From Sisyra terminalis (taxonomy: Eukaryota; Arthropoda; Insecta; Neuroptera; Sisyridae): DNA of 64,000 nt. Below are positions 34,588-44,979 of the stretch, piece by piece (within the stretch, counting starts at the first letter, position 1; each line of letters begins with the position of its first letter). Under the pieces are notes generated by a model. The model saw only the letters and a list, made by a program, of their open reading frames with translations. It was not told where the DNA came from and did no database searches. The translations under genes and the position numbers were made by a program. The stretch covers positions 8,866,001-8,930,000 of the forward strand of contig OY292280.1 in assembly GCA_958496175.1 (NCBI GenBank), read 5' to 3'.

Positions 34588-35470
34588 AAGGTTTATAAAT
34601 TACACAGGTTGCCCCATTAGAAAAAAAAATATGATGTCATACGAAGAATTTTGAAATTTGAATTAGTCTGAAGATATGTTCGAATTTCTTCTGCATGGGT
34701 CACGTGGCGCATGAGGCCACCTGTGTATTTTATAAACCTTGGGTGGAAATTTGAAGGATACATTCCTCATATGACGTAGTTATATAATAATAAATTATTT
34801 TTGAAAATTCTTCCCCTAATAGGGTGAAAACCGGTGACAACAATCACTTTCAATACATACAAAGTTGTTGTTTCAAAATGCCGTTATTCCAAATTTACTG
34901 TTTTTCTATTTTGGGGCCGCATTTGTTACTTTTTTCAATTAAAATATAGCTGAACCGATTTTTATGAAATGGATATTAAGATTCAAAACGATGTTCCACT
35001 TACCGCAGGCTTTCATATCATAAAAATCGAGTCGAGCAAAATCGTATTGAATCTCACGTGGGGGAGGGGGTGGTCTCGGCAAATATCACGAAAAAAAAAT
35101 CCGTAAGAAACTATGTAAAGTTGTGAGAAAACTGAGTTAATTTAAGTAATAAATGTTTCTCCCCTAAAATATAACTAAATCAAATATAATTATAATGATG
35201 GTTTAATTTTATCATTACATTTATGAGCAATGTGTGAGCGCTAATTTGTGTTGGTTGGCGCTTATCGGCACTCACTCGCTAGTAGTTGTTTTTAGTTAAC
35301 ATAAAACCTGTACCCACGTAAACGGCGCCTCTTACACCTCACTAGATTTTTCAAATTTCTATTTAAGGTCAATTCATATATATAAATCAATGAACTCAGC
35401 ATACTATCCTGGGGCTCACCTTAATATCTTGTATATAAAATAGACAGAAATAACTTTTGTTTTAAATTTT
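34588..35470. mobile_element. AAGGTTTATAAA element, partial composite copy
   Basis: The first 153 bp are the module AAGGTTTATAAATTACACAG...CTGTGTATTTTATAAACCTT. The next about 730 bp match 45132-45860 closely, including GCCGCATTTGTTACTT, GAGTCGAGCAAAATC and GGTTGGCGCTTATCGGCACTC. The inverted terminal module found at 45959-46120 is missing here. Confidence 0.75.
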
Positions 35471-35799
35471 CGATCTTTTAGGTATGATTTTCAAAATTTT
35501 CCAAAGGGGGGGGGAGGTTTAATTATATTTTAAGCAGAAGACCATTGTGTCGTACATTATCAAAAGCTTGGGTTATAACGATACCAATTAATTAAAATAT
35601 TCATTAATAATGCGTCCATAGAAAATATTTGAATAAATAAAAACAAATTTCCTTCTGGAATAAACCATAATTACCAATTTCAAAAAAAATAAAAATAAAA
35701 ACAAATTTCTTGCAAACGATTAAAAATATTATATATCGAACCAAAATAATTCCATTACAAAATCAAGACGTAAAGTAAATTATTTGATATCAGTCGTTG

Positions 35800-36250
35800 A
35801 AGACCAATTTATGATAAGCGGCATTATTGAAAACATTAATTTTAATGTTTTAAACAGAAAAAAAATATAGCTGTCCCTTTCTTAATCACGATACTCGTAT
35901 TTATTCAATAAATGTATAGATTACTCTTTTCATCAATAATATTGCCACTATGTATTAATCATTAGACACTTGGTTTGGCCGATTCTTAATGTAATAATTA
36001 CTATTGAAATTACTTTAAAAAATATAAAAATTAATGGTTCTAACAAATTTTAATTTATTCCTGTTACAGAATTTATCAATGCTATTTGCATATTGAAATA
36101 AATCGATACTCCATTTTTGCTTTTTTGAAATTTTTATGCTTCCCAAATGTTTCATTGTCGGGATATTTTGTCAGGGGTTTTATTGTCCTAAGGATAATTT
36201 GTCGGGGGATCAAATATCATGGAATCTCTTTTCTATTTATCGAAGTCGAT
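35800..36250 (+). promoter_or_regulatory. Type I-related module D, decayed (upstream of X3)
   Basis: CAATTTATGATAAGCGG, GACACTTGGTTTGG and TTAATGTAATAATTACTATTG match module A (2000-2190 region), and the following TTATTCCTGTTACAGAATTTATCAATG resembles the B and A regions just before the exon block. No donor is visible, and a 1.1-kb insertion begins at 36264, so I regard it as a relic. Confidence 0.4.
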
Positions 36251-36424
36251 AAACTTATGAGCACTGTGTTTACAATATATAGAATATATTGCGGTCCAAT
36301 TTATGTAGTATAATTTAATACAATAATATATTAAAATCACACCATAAACATAAATTTGAACAGAAGTTCAAACAAAAATATTTGTGACGTATTTCCCAGA
36401 TACGTATTATAAAAATCAGAAAAA

Positions 36425-36525
36425 ATCATCGAGAAATATCAAAAATTTTCTCGATACAAGAATCGAATCCAAAACTTTCCAGTTTTGGAGCGATCACATT
36501 AACCATTCGGCCACCAGTAGGCATC
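36425..36525 (-). repeat. tRNA-derived SINE-like block
   Basis: On the minus strand: GGTGGCCGAATGGTTAATG (A-box-like), GCTCCAAAACTGG, GGATTCGATTCTTG (B-box-like), then TATCGAGAAAATTTTTGA. Same family as 40.27, 47.2, 3.74 and 4.99 kb. Confidence 0.65.
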
Positions 36526-37033
36526 TATAGATATTTTCCAGTTGATATGATCAATAATGAATCACACACTATAGAATTAAGCAATATTTTTTTGGATATA
36601 GTTTTTCTTCTTTTTTTAATTATAAATTTTTATTAATAATATTCACCTATACGTATTTATGCATGGAAGGATTACACCCAAAATTATTATTTATCATGTG
36701 ATAAATATGCTAAAACCTCTTTTCTATATAAATCAGAGATAAAACAAAATTTTAGTCTAAATAATCGTGTGGGATAACACGGGATAAATCACTAAAAAGA
36801 GGTTTAAAAAAATATATCTAAATTAATAACTGATGAAGCAAATAAATACATTTATAAAATCAAAATAATATTTTTTTCGCTGACTTTGAATAGTTATACT
36901 GTGTATACAATATATAGGATATATTGCGGTCCAATTTATGTAGTATAATTTAATATAATAATATATAAAAATCATACCATAAACATAAATTTGAACAGAA
37001 GTTCAAACCAAAAATATTCGTGATGAATTGTCC

Positions 37034-37076
37034 AGATACGTATTTCGATAGCCAAGCAATCTTCCTCAGTGGTCAT
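37034..37076 (-). ncRNA. Small hammerhead ribozyme-like motif (type 3)
   Basis: Minus strand: CTGAGGA, stem II GATTG-CTTGG-CTATC (one mismatch), GAAA, then TACGTAT, so AUACGUAU can form a self-complementary stem III. Confidence 0.65.
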
Positions 37077-37170
37077 CAAGTAGTTTGGATCACTCCGTAA
37101 CTGCTTTGTGATGATTCACAATTCAAGTTACGGAGTCACAAACCAGTTATGGAGTGATCTAAACTACTTG

Positions 37171-37213
37171 ATGACCACTGAGGAAGATTGCTTGGCAATC
37201 GAAATACGTATAT
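37171..37213 (+). ncRNA. Small hammerhead ribozyme-like motif (type 3)
   Basis: CTGAGGA at 37178-37184, perfect stem II GATTG-CTTGG-CAATC, GAAA at 37201-37204, TACGTAT. Inverted partner of the previous motif. The stem sequence differs completely from types 1 and 2. Confidence 0.72.
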
Positions 37214-37539
37214 AGGCAATACGTCAAAAATATTTTTGTTTGAACTTCTATTCAAATTTATATTTATGGTATGATTTTTAAATATTATTATATTAAATTA
37301 TACTTAACAAATTGGACCGCAATATATTCTATATATTGTATACACAGTACAACTGTTCAAAGTCAGCGAAAAAATCTTATTTTGATTAACTTATGAGCAT
37401 TTATACCACAATCTTTTAAGTTTTACACTTATTTCCGGATCATATCTTGAGGTTCTAGGAGTTTTATTCGTTTTAGTATGCAAAACGAAAATAGAGGAGT
37501 TTCGTTTTTTTGGTTACTACCGTTCCAAGATATCAAGGA

Positions 37540-37743
37540 TGCGTTCCACTAAGCAACCACAAGGCTCACATTCACGACCAATATTATCACGAGCATAATA
37601 GGTCTATTTCTCATCCTGCAGTTCAAAAGGGCCAAAGTGACCGTTATGTGTGGTTCTATGAGCGATAACAATGACGTCATATGTTCGTCATCAAAATTAA
37701 TGTAAAATGAGTGATGTGAGCGCTGTGGTCGCTTAGTGGAACA
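37540..37743. mobile_element. Short inverted-repeat MITE before the X3 acceptor
   Basis: GCGTTCCACTAAGCAACCAC at the left and its imperfect inverse GTGGTCGCTTAGTGGAACAC at the right, about 200 bp. The target duplication is unclear. It ends about 80 bp upstream of the pyrimidine tract. Confidence 0.65.
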
Positions 37744-37834
37744 CAAAAACTTCAATATCAATAAAAATTGTATAATTAAGTGTACCCCTAACAGGATTCT
37801 TCATAAAAAACCCTAAATCAATCATTTATTTTTT

Positions 37835-37836
37835 AG
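37835..37836 (+). other. 3' splice site before the X3 coding exon
   Basis: AATCATTTATTTTTTAG gives a good acceptor 105 bp before the ATG. The leader after it aligns in part with the X1 leader. Confidence 0.6.
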
Positions 37837-37941
37837 TGGCAAATTTTTCGGTTGTTAAATTAACCGATTGACCAGGGGAATATACGATCGTCTACATATC
37901 GACATTCAAGACGACACATTGATTGAGAGGAAAAATCAAAG

Positions 37942-38478
37942 ATGGAGGGAGCTAATTTTCCTCCTCAATATCCAGTCGGTGGATTATTTGATCTGGACTT
38001 CCCAGTACAGGGACAAATCGCTTACTATGATGGAGAACAAAATTTTACTATAATTCCTGATATATTTTTTGACCCGACTACTAATACACTGTATAGATGG
38101 GTGCGCATTCCTTTGGACTGGATACAAAGTGATGAGGGTTGGAATGCACAATTCGATTGGATGCACCCCAGACACCAACGTCCTGTTTTCGATCCTTTTT
38201 TTTCAATTATGTGTAATCCTAATGCTCGAATTAATCAACAACCCCTAAATCAATATCTTTTTCCATCTCAACTTTATCCTCCATACCAAAATCTTTTTCA
38301 CCCTCCACGTCGTGATTTGAATCCGAATGAAAATCGGGGTTACAATGCCTTCTATAACATCCCTCGTTTAAACCCTCCAGCTTCAATGTTCCAAAGACCC
38401 ACAAATCGATTTCAATTTCCTGCCAGACGAAATGCAATGAGGACAAACCAAAATAACAACCCCCGTAATGCTAATTGA
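37942..38478 (+). CDS. X3: Asn/Pro/Gln-rich paralogous protein, 178 aa
   Basis: Closest relative of X1 in the window. The ATG at 37942 lies in AAAGATGG, with in-frame alignment to X1 from residue 1. The core at residues 23-61 is QGQIAYYD, IIPD, FFDPTTNT, YRWVRIPLDWI. A second shared patch is FFSIMCNP (X1: FFSILSNP), and the C-terminal NRFQFPARRNAMR..QNNNPRNAN matches X1, then ends without X1's Lys-rich tail. The middle is Pro/Tyr/Gln/Asn-rich and probably disordered. No signal peptide or membrane helix. AATAAA at 38575-38580 is a good polyadenylation signal. Aromatic YYD/YRW repeats superficially recall OCRE-type motifs, but I would not assign that domain. Confidence 0.87.
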   Translation: MEGANFPPQYPVGGLFDLDFPVQGQIAYYDGEQNFTIIPDIFFDPTTNTLYRWVRIPLDWIQSDEGWNAQFDWMHPRHQRPVFDPFFSIMCNPNARINQQPLNQYLFPSQLYPPYQNLFHPPRRDLNPNENRGYNAFYNIPRLNPPASMFQRPTNRFQFPARRNAMRTNQNNNPRNAN

Positions 38479-38574
38479 ACAACACTTCAATCCACCACCA
38501 ACTACTCAGCAGTGGGTAAAAGTATCCGCTATTTAATGTAATAGTATGAATTCTAGTTTCCGTCCTAAATAATG

Positions 38575-38580
38575 AATAAA
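38575..38580 (+). terminator. Polyadenylation signal for X3
   Basis: AATAAA 97 bp after the stop codon, followed within 20 bp by a T-rich stretch. Confidence 0.6.
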
Positions 38581-38648
38581 GTCCATTATTTTAATCTAAA
38601 CAGTCACGAAATTATTCAAAAAAATAAAATAAAATTTGATTTTAAAAT

Positions 38649-38745
38649 CAGCGTCGTAGATTGGGGTTGTTTAGTCAAACAGTTTATGGAATTCCAATTC
38701 CATACAAGAGTTTCCCAATAGCACCTCCCCTAGCTACGATCCTGT
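38649..38745. mobile_element. CAGCGTCGTAG MITE
   Basis: CAGCGTCGTAGATTGGGG at the left, CCCCTAGCTACGATCCTG at the right. Same family as 16803. Further left-end fragments start at 38909 and 39313. Confidence 0.7.
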
Positions 38746-38908
38746 GTATGATTTTTTTTTAATTATATCATTATTGCTTAAATAAGTGTTAAAATAGTTT
38801 TTTACAGATCAATCTATAATTTTTTTAAAATAAAATTCTGAATTTTTTTGTAGAATTTAAATTATTAATATTTTTGAAATTGTATTTGCAAAAAAAAAAA
38901 TGTAAAAG

Positions 38909-39410
38909 CAGTGTCGTAGTCAGAGGTTTCAATGGGGTGCATTTTTGAAAAGATAATACTCCGCGATTTTAAAAAAAAAAATCTAACAATTTAATTGGTT
39001 GTGTCCATATTATACATAATTTTATTTATTTTTAGTAGGATAGTGGACAATAAAAAGGATGTAGATCCATGAACTAATTATTCGCATTATTATGTCGCAA
39101 AATTAATAATTAGTACATGGATCTACATCCTTTTTATTGTCCACTATCCTACTAAAAATAAATAAAAAAATCTAACATTTGGCATTAAAAATAAAATAAA
39201 AATAAATTATAATAAAAAGTCATAATAAATTAAAAATAAAATAAAATTGTATCGTTTATAAATTCTTCATTATAGTATAAGTCAATGAAAATTTTCTTTT
39301 AATTATTTGAGATCAGTGTCGTATTTATAGGTTGACCAAGTGCGTGCCAAACCGAGATATAGTTTTCAAGGGGGTGCACTTTGTTAACCCATGCCATTAA
39401 TTACCCAGGA
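38909..39410. repeat. Two further fragments of the CAGTGTCGTAG MITE family
   Basis: CAGTGTCGTAGTCAGAGG with GGGGTGCA follows at 38909-38943, and CAGTGTCGTATTTATAGG with GGGGGTGCACT at 39313-39380. Right ends are not recognisable. Confidence 0.55.
39026..39172. repeat. Near-perfect 60-bp-arm hairpin
   Basis: The left arm includes TTTTTAGTAGGATAGTGGAC and AAAAAGGATGTAGATCCATG. The right arm is its inverse to within one or two bases, with a loop of about 25 bp (CGCATTATTATGTCGC). Confidence 0.88.
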
Positions 39411-40009
39411 ATAAATAATTCTAGCTAAAAATAGATGGGTTGATATTATATCGTTATTAATTATTTGTATTCACTAAAAATTATAATAAACTATTATAAT
39501 AGTAAAACAAAAATTCACTATTTTTTTTTACATATGAGTCATCAATTTTATTTCAGAATCTATTGTTACATGCTTAAGATTTAAATATGTGTGAGTATAG
39601 CCCTTGTGTCGAGCGTCCTGCTGTGTGCTCACCGAACCAAGAAAATAAATAAAGGAGGGCAGCCAAGCACAATTAAGTAAAAGTGACCAAACACATTAAA
39701 ATATATTGTTATTTATCAAAGAACTGTCTCTAATAAAAATAAATGTTTTGTTGATATAAAAATTAAAAATACTGGTTTTATACGTTCTTTTAAAGTAGGA
39801 AAGTTAAAAGAAACATATTTTCAGCTAATTTTAGGTGTTAATCTATGAATTAATAAAAACCGTACATTTCGATTTGGTCATTTTTAATAGAGCTCCCGTT
39901 ATTAATTATTTAATGTAGTATCAAGTAAGTAAAAGTAAAAGATATAATTTATGACATATTTGCCTATACGTTATATTAAGTATATTGTTATCTTATTTAT
40001 GAAGTATAA

Positions 40010-40115
40010 TTTACAAAAATATACGTATTTCGATTCCCAGGCAATCTTTCTCGGTGGTCATCAAGTAGTATTGGATCGCTCCGTAACTGCTACGTGATGA
40101 GTCCCGTTTCTCACA
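40010..40115 (-). ncRNA. Degenerate type 3 hammerhead-like fragment
   Basis: On the minus strand CCGAGAA replaces CTGAGGA, followed by GATTG-CCTGG-GAATC, GAAA, TACGTAT. The upstream TACTTGATGACCAC also matches the 37-kb element. The core is broken. Confidence 0.55.
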
Positions 40116-40229
40116 TGCTTTAATATATTGTTTAATGTTTTTCGTTTATAATTTTTGGTCAATCTTTTCATTATATTTTTTTAATTGTTATTTATCGTTG
40201 CTTGATAACTACTTAGGGCTTTACCGACT

Positions 40230-40347
40230 CTAGGTTTAATAAAAATCCGTAATCGAGAAATATCGTAATTTTGCTCGATACAAGGATCGAACCCGATATC
40301 TACCAGTTTTGGAGCGGGGCCATGACCACTCGGCCACCAGTAGGCTT
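40230..40347 (-). repeat. tRNA-derived SINE-like block
   Basis: Minus strand: GGTGGCCGAGTGGTCATGG, GCTCCAAAACTGG, GGGTTCGATCCTTG, then TATCGAGCAAAATTACGATA. The A and B boxes are close to tRNA-Ser/Leu consensus, the best of the five copies. It follows the type 3 ribozyme fragment, as in the 36-kb element. Confidence 0.65.
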
Positions 40348-41124
40348 CATTAAATTTATAGTGATTGCATACCAAAAAGTTTCATTGTAACCTTAATGTT
40401 CATTTTTTATTTTTTAAGTATTATGAACCACTGTTCTATATTCATTAATAATTTTATTTGCAATCATTTGATCAATTTTCATATTCTTTCATACAATTAA
40501 CATCATATTTAATAATTATACTCTATTACGGAGTTGAATCCTGGGATCTTTAAGCTTCACAGTATATACTTGCTGTTTACTAAATTAATTCTAAAATAAA
40601 AAAAAAAAGATTTAAAGAAAATGTATTAAGAATAAATAGATTACCTTTTAAATATTCCTAACCCTTGGAAATCCTTATTTGTTTGGATTACATCATTAAA
40701 TTGGTATAGGGTTTCTATAACATCATAAGTCCTGCCAAACGATTAGTTCCCATTTGTAATTTGGGTATTAAATATTGTGAACTCATATGGATCATATCGT
40801 CATTATTGTAGTAGTAGTATATGACCCCTAAAAAAAAACAAATTAGGTCAATATTAGTTAATATACTCGATAGAATTGATATCAATAAATTTCATTTTTC
40901 ATTTTTCATAAGAATAAATAAATCTTTTCGATATACAGATCTTAAATATGAATTTTGGAAGAAAACGTTACCATGATATGAGGTGTCCCAGACGAAGTCG
41001 CAGGTATTAGCTAGTACCTAATTAATAGAATCGTTGGAGATTTAACGATAACGTCAACAGGTGCCACCAAACGAATGTAAGTTGCTTCTTTGACACCTGA
41101 TCAAAAATAATAGAAATATATGTA
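40348..41124. other. No gene; Helitron-like tail near 40991-41016
   Basis: CAGACGAAGTCGCAGGTATT-AGCTAGTA at 40991-41017 repeats the tail motif of the 32.9-kb fragment. The rest shows no coding or repeat signature. Confidence 0.45.
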
Positions 41125-41132
41125 GATTTTTT

Positions 41133-41356
41133 GGCTCAAGTGTACTTTAGCACACCCACAATCTGGCAATGTTGCATTTTCGGCTTTTTTTTAATTTAAT
41201 TCGCGATATTTTTGTTTATTCAATTCTAATGTTGTATAATTCTCTCTTTTGTGGCTAAATTTTCATTATGGGCCTATTTAATGGCGAATTAATTTAAAAA
41301 CATAGTCAAAAATGCAACATTGCCAGATTGTGGGTGTGTTAAAGTACACATGAGCC
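41133..41356. mobile_element. GGCTCAAGTG MITE with intact duplication
   Basis: 224 bp; ends GGCTCAAGTGTACTTTAGC and the inverse ...GTACACATGAGCC. A perfect 8-bp duplication GATTTTTT is at 41125-41132 and 41357-41364. Inner arms ACAATCTGGCAATGTTGC and its inverse. Confidence 0.88.
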
Positions 41357-41394
41357 GATTTTTTTGTATACAATTTTGCCAAGCCAATACTTAA

Positions 41395-42490
41395 CCCTTA
41401 AACTGGCACTCTTAATAAATTGCTGAAACTTTTATGACTTCGATTTTTGAAACGATTTACTGTTTATTTCGATTTTACTGCCATTGAAACAATCGTAGAA
41501 AATTGAACCACAATGTTTCCGTCCTCGAAAATTTGAAGTTACAATTTGATCAATATTCCTCCATTATCACTTCAAAGGGTTGAATTTTCAACTGAAACTA
41601 TAAAAGTTTATATAAAAAAAAATATGGAAATTTTCATAGAAAATTTCAATGAAACTAAGAAGGAAAACTGATAAGGTTGTATTGGGCATTATTACAATTT
41701 TGGCAAAAATTGACTTCTAGCTTATTCTTAGCTTAATCCAGGATTCAAGTGGAATTTTCGCTACAATTTTGACTAAAATAGACCAAAGGCTTTAAGAATC
41801 CAGTTATTAACAATAGTAGAATATGGAAGAACTTTCGGGAATTGTTTCTTGTGGAAATAGTACCACACACTTAACCACCGATTTTCCTTTGTTTGATTTT
41901 AATAAATATAAAAAAAATATTGTTTCAGTTATAATAAATAATAAAAATCAATAATTTATAGTTAGATGTCTATCATAGTTGTACTAATTTCTCAAAAATT
42001 AAAACTACACAAGTTGAATTATTTTCGTTGTTTTATGGTTATTGAAATTAAATGTGGACAAAATTTATAGATTTTATATAGTGTAAAATATTTTTTCAAA
42101 AATATTTCATAGCATTTCTTGAAACCGAAAACAAAATAAAAGAAAATAGGTAGATTTCCAGGTAATAAAATTAACACCAGTAAATATATACTTCACCCTT
42201 AAACTTACATACTTAATAAATTGCTGAAACTTTTATCACATCGAAATTGAATTGATTTTCTGTAGATTTTGATTTTTTGCCATTAAAATATTAAAGGGAC
42301 ATCGGATCAAAGAGTTTCAACCCCGGAAAATTTGAGTTCCATATTTGATAATTATTCCTCCCTTATCATCAAGGGGTTGAATTTTCCAGCTGAAACTATA
42401 AAAATTTATATTAGAAAAAATTATGAAAATTTGAAGAAATAATTTCAATGGAATTTATAGAGGGAAACTTATGAGGTTGATTTGGCATTA
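41395..42490. repeat. Two tandem copies of about 0.79 kb, diverged
   Basis: AATAAATTGCTGAAACTTTTAT occurs (split) at 41416 and 42210. Each copy continues with similar words (GAAAATTTGA, CCTCC.TTATCA, GGTTGAATTTTC). No gene. Confidence 0.7.
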
Positions 42491-43345
42491 TTATAATTTT
42501 ATCAAAAATTGACTTACGAAAATTTCAAAGGAAACAACCCTTAAAAATTTTGATAGTATATTAAGGTTTGCAATAAATAAAAGGTATGAAAAGACCTATA
42601 ATTCAATAAATTGTTTTTAAAAGAGTAAAAAAGTATATAAAAATATCACTAAAAATTATAGGGTTGGGGTCTAATGTGGCTGATTTCATGTGAAATATCG
42701 CAAATTATTAATATTGGCAGTATTGGATTAAACTTAATAAATATGGTACTTTCGATTTTTGATTTGATAATCTCTTAATTGGTGAAAATCTTTTATGAAA
42801 CATCCCCTGAATTGTATTCGTTATAATTGACAAAAAAGAACATATTTTTCTTGGATAATTGAGGTAGGATTTTCTTAAAGTAAAATCAATAAATAATCAA
42901 TTAGATATTACCAAAATTACTTACCAGAAACTAACTATTATAATTTGACACTTTTTATATAATTTTGGATATTTTTTTATTAATAATTTCACCCAAAACA
43001 CCAAAAATATTACACTTATCCACAATTATTGCGACACACCCTAACATTTTCAAATATTATTTTGGACTAAATAATAAAATGAAAACCTGAACTCATGAGG
43101 ATTATATATTGTTTTCTTTATTTATAAATCATAAATGATCAATCCAGAAAAGGATGCATAATCATTGCATGGAATTAGGTAAAGAGAAATAAGAATATTA
43201 GAGAAGACAGGATTTGTTTCACTAAGGTGTTCAATGTACATTTATGAAACTTTAGGATAATAAGTTCCCTTGTTTGGAACCCAATTTATAAAGGATTTAT
43301 GACCTTATGAGTCATCCATGTAACGACTTCTGGCTTTACCTTGAA
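42475..43345. repeat. Segmental duplication, copy 1
   Basis: Highly similar to 53475-54360, for example ACATCCCCTGAATTGTATTC, GCGACACACCCTAACATTTT and GATGCATAATCATTG. Copy 1 lies downstream of X3 and copy 2 in the presumed Y leader intron. A minus-strand GTAAGTAATTTTGG (donor-like) is present in both. No ORF is conserved, so I do not call a gene. Confidence 0.85.
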
Positions 43346-43816
43346 ATATCACTTATGGGAAGAAAAATATTTTGCAGTAAATATTACACTGGAATTTGGT
43401 TGCAACGATATGGAAAAAAATTATTCCTTAGAATTATCGTTTATGGGATAATTCCAAAGTATTTGACGACCAATAGGTCGTTTATTTATTCCAAATTAAT
43501 TCAATTGTTTTCTAAACTTCTACAATTATTCTTGATATCATTACTTATTTGGACCATAATGGAAATAACTTATTTTTCCAAAACCCTAACTTCATTATAT
43601 AAATATCCCAAAAACCGCTAATTTTATTTATTTTTTTAGTTGGAGAAATTTCTGGGTTTCTACTGTTTAATTCCGGAAATTCAATATCCAGCAAAATCGA
43701 ACTGTTGAATTGCCTAACCCGAATGCACCACTACCAGGGCAACTTACAATTGAAACCAATATTTATTTGAACTATAAGATTTTGGACCCCTAATTTTGTC
43801 CTGATATTCCTAAATC

Positions 43817-44041
43817 GGCTCAAGTGTTCTTTAGCACACCCACAATCTGGCAACGTTGTATTTTCGATTTTGTTTTTAATTTAATTCGCGATTTTTTTGA
43901 TGATTTAATTCTAATATGGTATAATTCTTCCTTTTGTGGCTAAAGTTTCATTATGGACTGATTTAATCGCGAATTAAATTAAAAACAAAGTCGAAAATGC
44001 AACATTGCCAGATTGTGGGTGTGCTAAAGTACACGTGAACC
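43817..44041. mobile_element. GGCTCAAGTG MITE, copy at 43.8 kb
   Basis: GGCTCAAGTGTTCTTTAGC at the left and GTACACGTGAACC at the right, with inner ACAATCTGGCAACGTTG. The flanking octamers do not match well, so the duplication has decayed. Confidence 0.8.
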
Positions 44042-44969
44042 TAATTTTCTTCTAACCACACATCCTAGATAATCCAAATATTTTTTATAATTTCCTTTTT
44101 TTGTGCTCTATTAAAACCAAATCACATGTTAAAATCATCCCTTATTTTTACAGTGTAAATTCGAATTAATTTTTAAAAAAATAACAATTGTAATTCTATT
44201 AAAAATTACTGTAATATTGGTTTTAAAATTATCGTAATATAATCTTCTATAATCTTCAATAACTAACGAAGTTTGTTTCTCTATAAAATTCAGATTATTA
44301 ATTATAATAACTAAACTTTACCTATAAAATAAAGAAATGACAATTATAGCAAATTATTCGGAAATTATAATATTTGTAAGAATATATAATAGCAACTAAT
44401 ATTTATAATAATTAATTATTTATTTTATGTAAAAATTTTGTATTTAATAAATAAAGCGGCTGGGGAGGTGTGCTCCAAAAGTAAATGGAATTTATTCTCA
44501 TAACATGTATAAATATTAAAGTGGTCAAGAAAAATACTATTTTTTTGAGTCTCTCAAGAAAATATGATAATATATCATATTTTAATACCACTTTTTTGTA
44601 TTATTCAAAACTATTGTAACATTAAATGAAACTTCGTTATTATTTAATAAAACTAAAATAATATTTACAACACTTCGTGTAAAAAGAATCGCAAGGAATA
44701 GATGGCAAAGAACTAGATATCCTTCAGATAAAGCTACGTTTAATAGATTGTTTTCCCTCTTAAATCCCAGCTTATCTCCCATAGATCTAATCAAAACTAC
44801 AAACCCTAAAAATATCCCGATTATTTGGTCACGTTCCCTAACATTCCTGAATTTTCTGATCGTTGTACTCCTGGAGATATTCTCTTATGTATATTCCAAA
44901 AATAATAAAAAAAAGGTTCAATTCAAGAAATTTTTCACGTTTAAAAGAGTGGTGACCCAAGAAATCACC
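44042..44969. other. No gene recognised
   Basis: AT-rich DNA. The minus ORF near 44.6-44.8 kb has no homologue I recognise and no coding signature. Confidence 0.45.
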
Positions 44970-44979
44970 TGGGTCCTTA

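Larger units (their letters stand above)
36264..37387. mobile_element. Penelope-like non-autonomous insertion with hammerhead pair
   Basis: A perfect 12-bp duplication AACTTATGAGCA lies at 36252-36263 and 37388-37399. The insert has a first repeat (ACAATATATAGAATATATTG... to about 36410), an inner part with a SINE-like block, a second direct repeat (from about 36900), and an inverted copy from about 37205 to the end (GGACCGCAATATATTC). Two direct repeats plus an inverted partial copy is the layout of Penelope-like pseudo-LTRs. No reverse-transcriptase ORF is present. Confidence 0.8.

Noticed and set aside
36834..36860. CTGATGAAGC near 36.84 kb as a ribozyme
   Set aside because: No stem II and no GAAA follow.
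43307..43621. 104-codon ORF at the end of segmental duplication copy 1
   Set aside because: The frame is broken in the other copy and the sequence looks like random AT-rich translation (Ile, Leu, Tyr, Lys).
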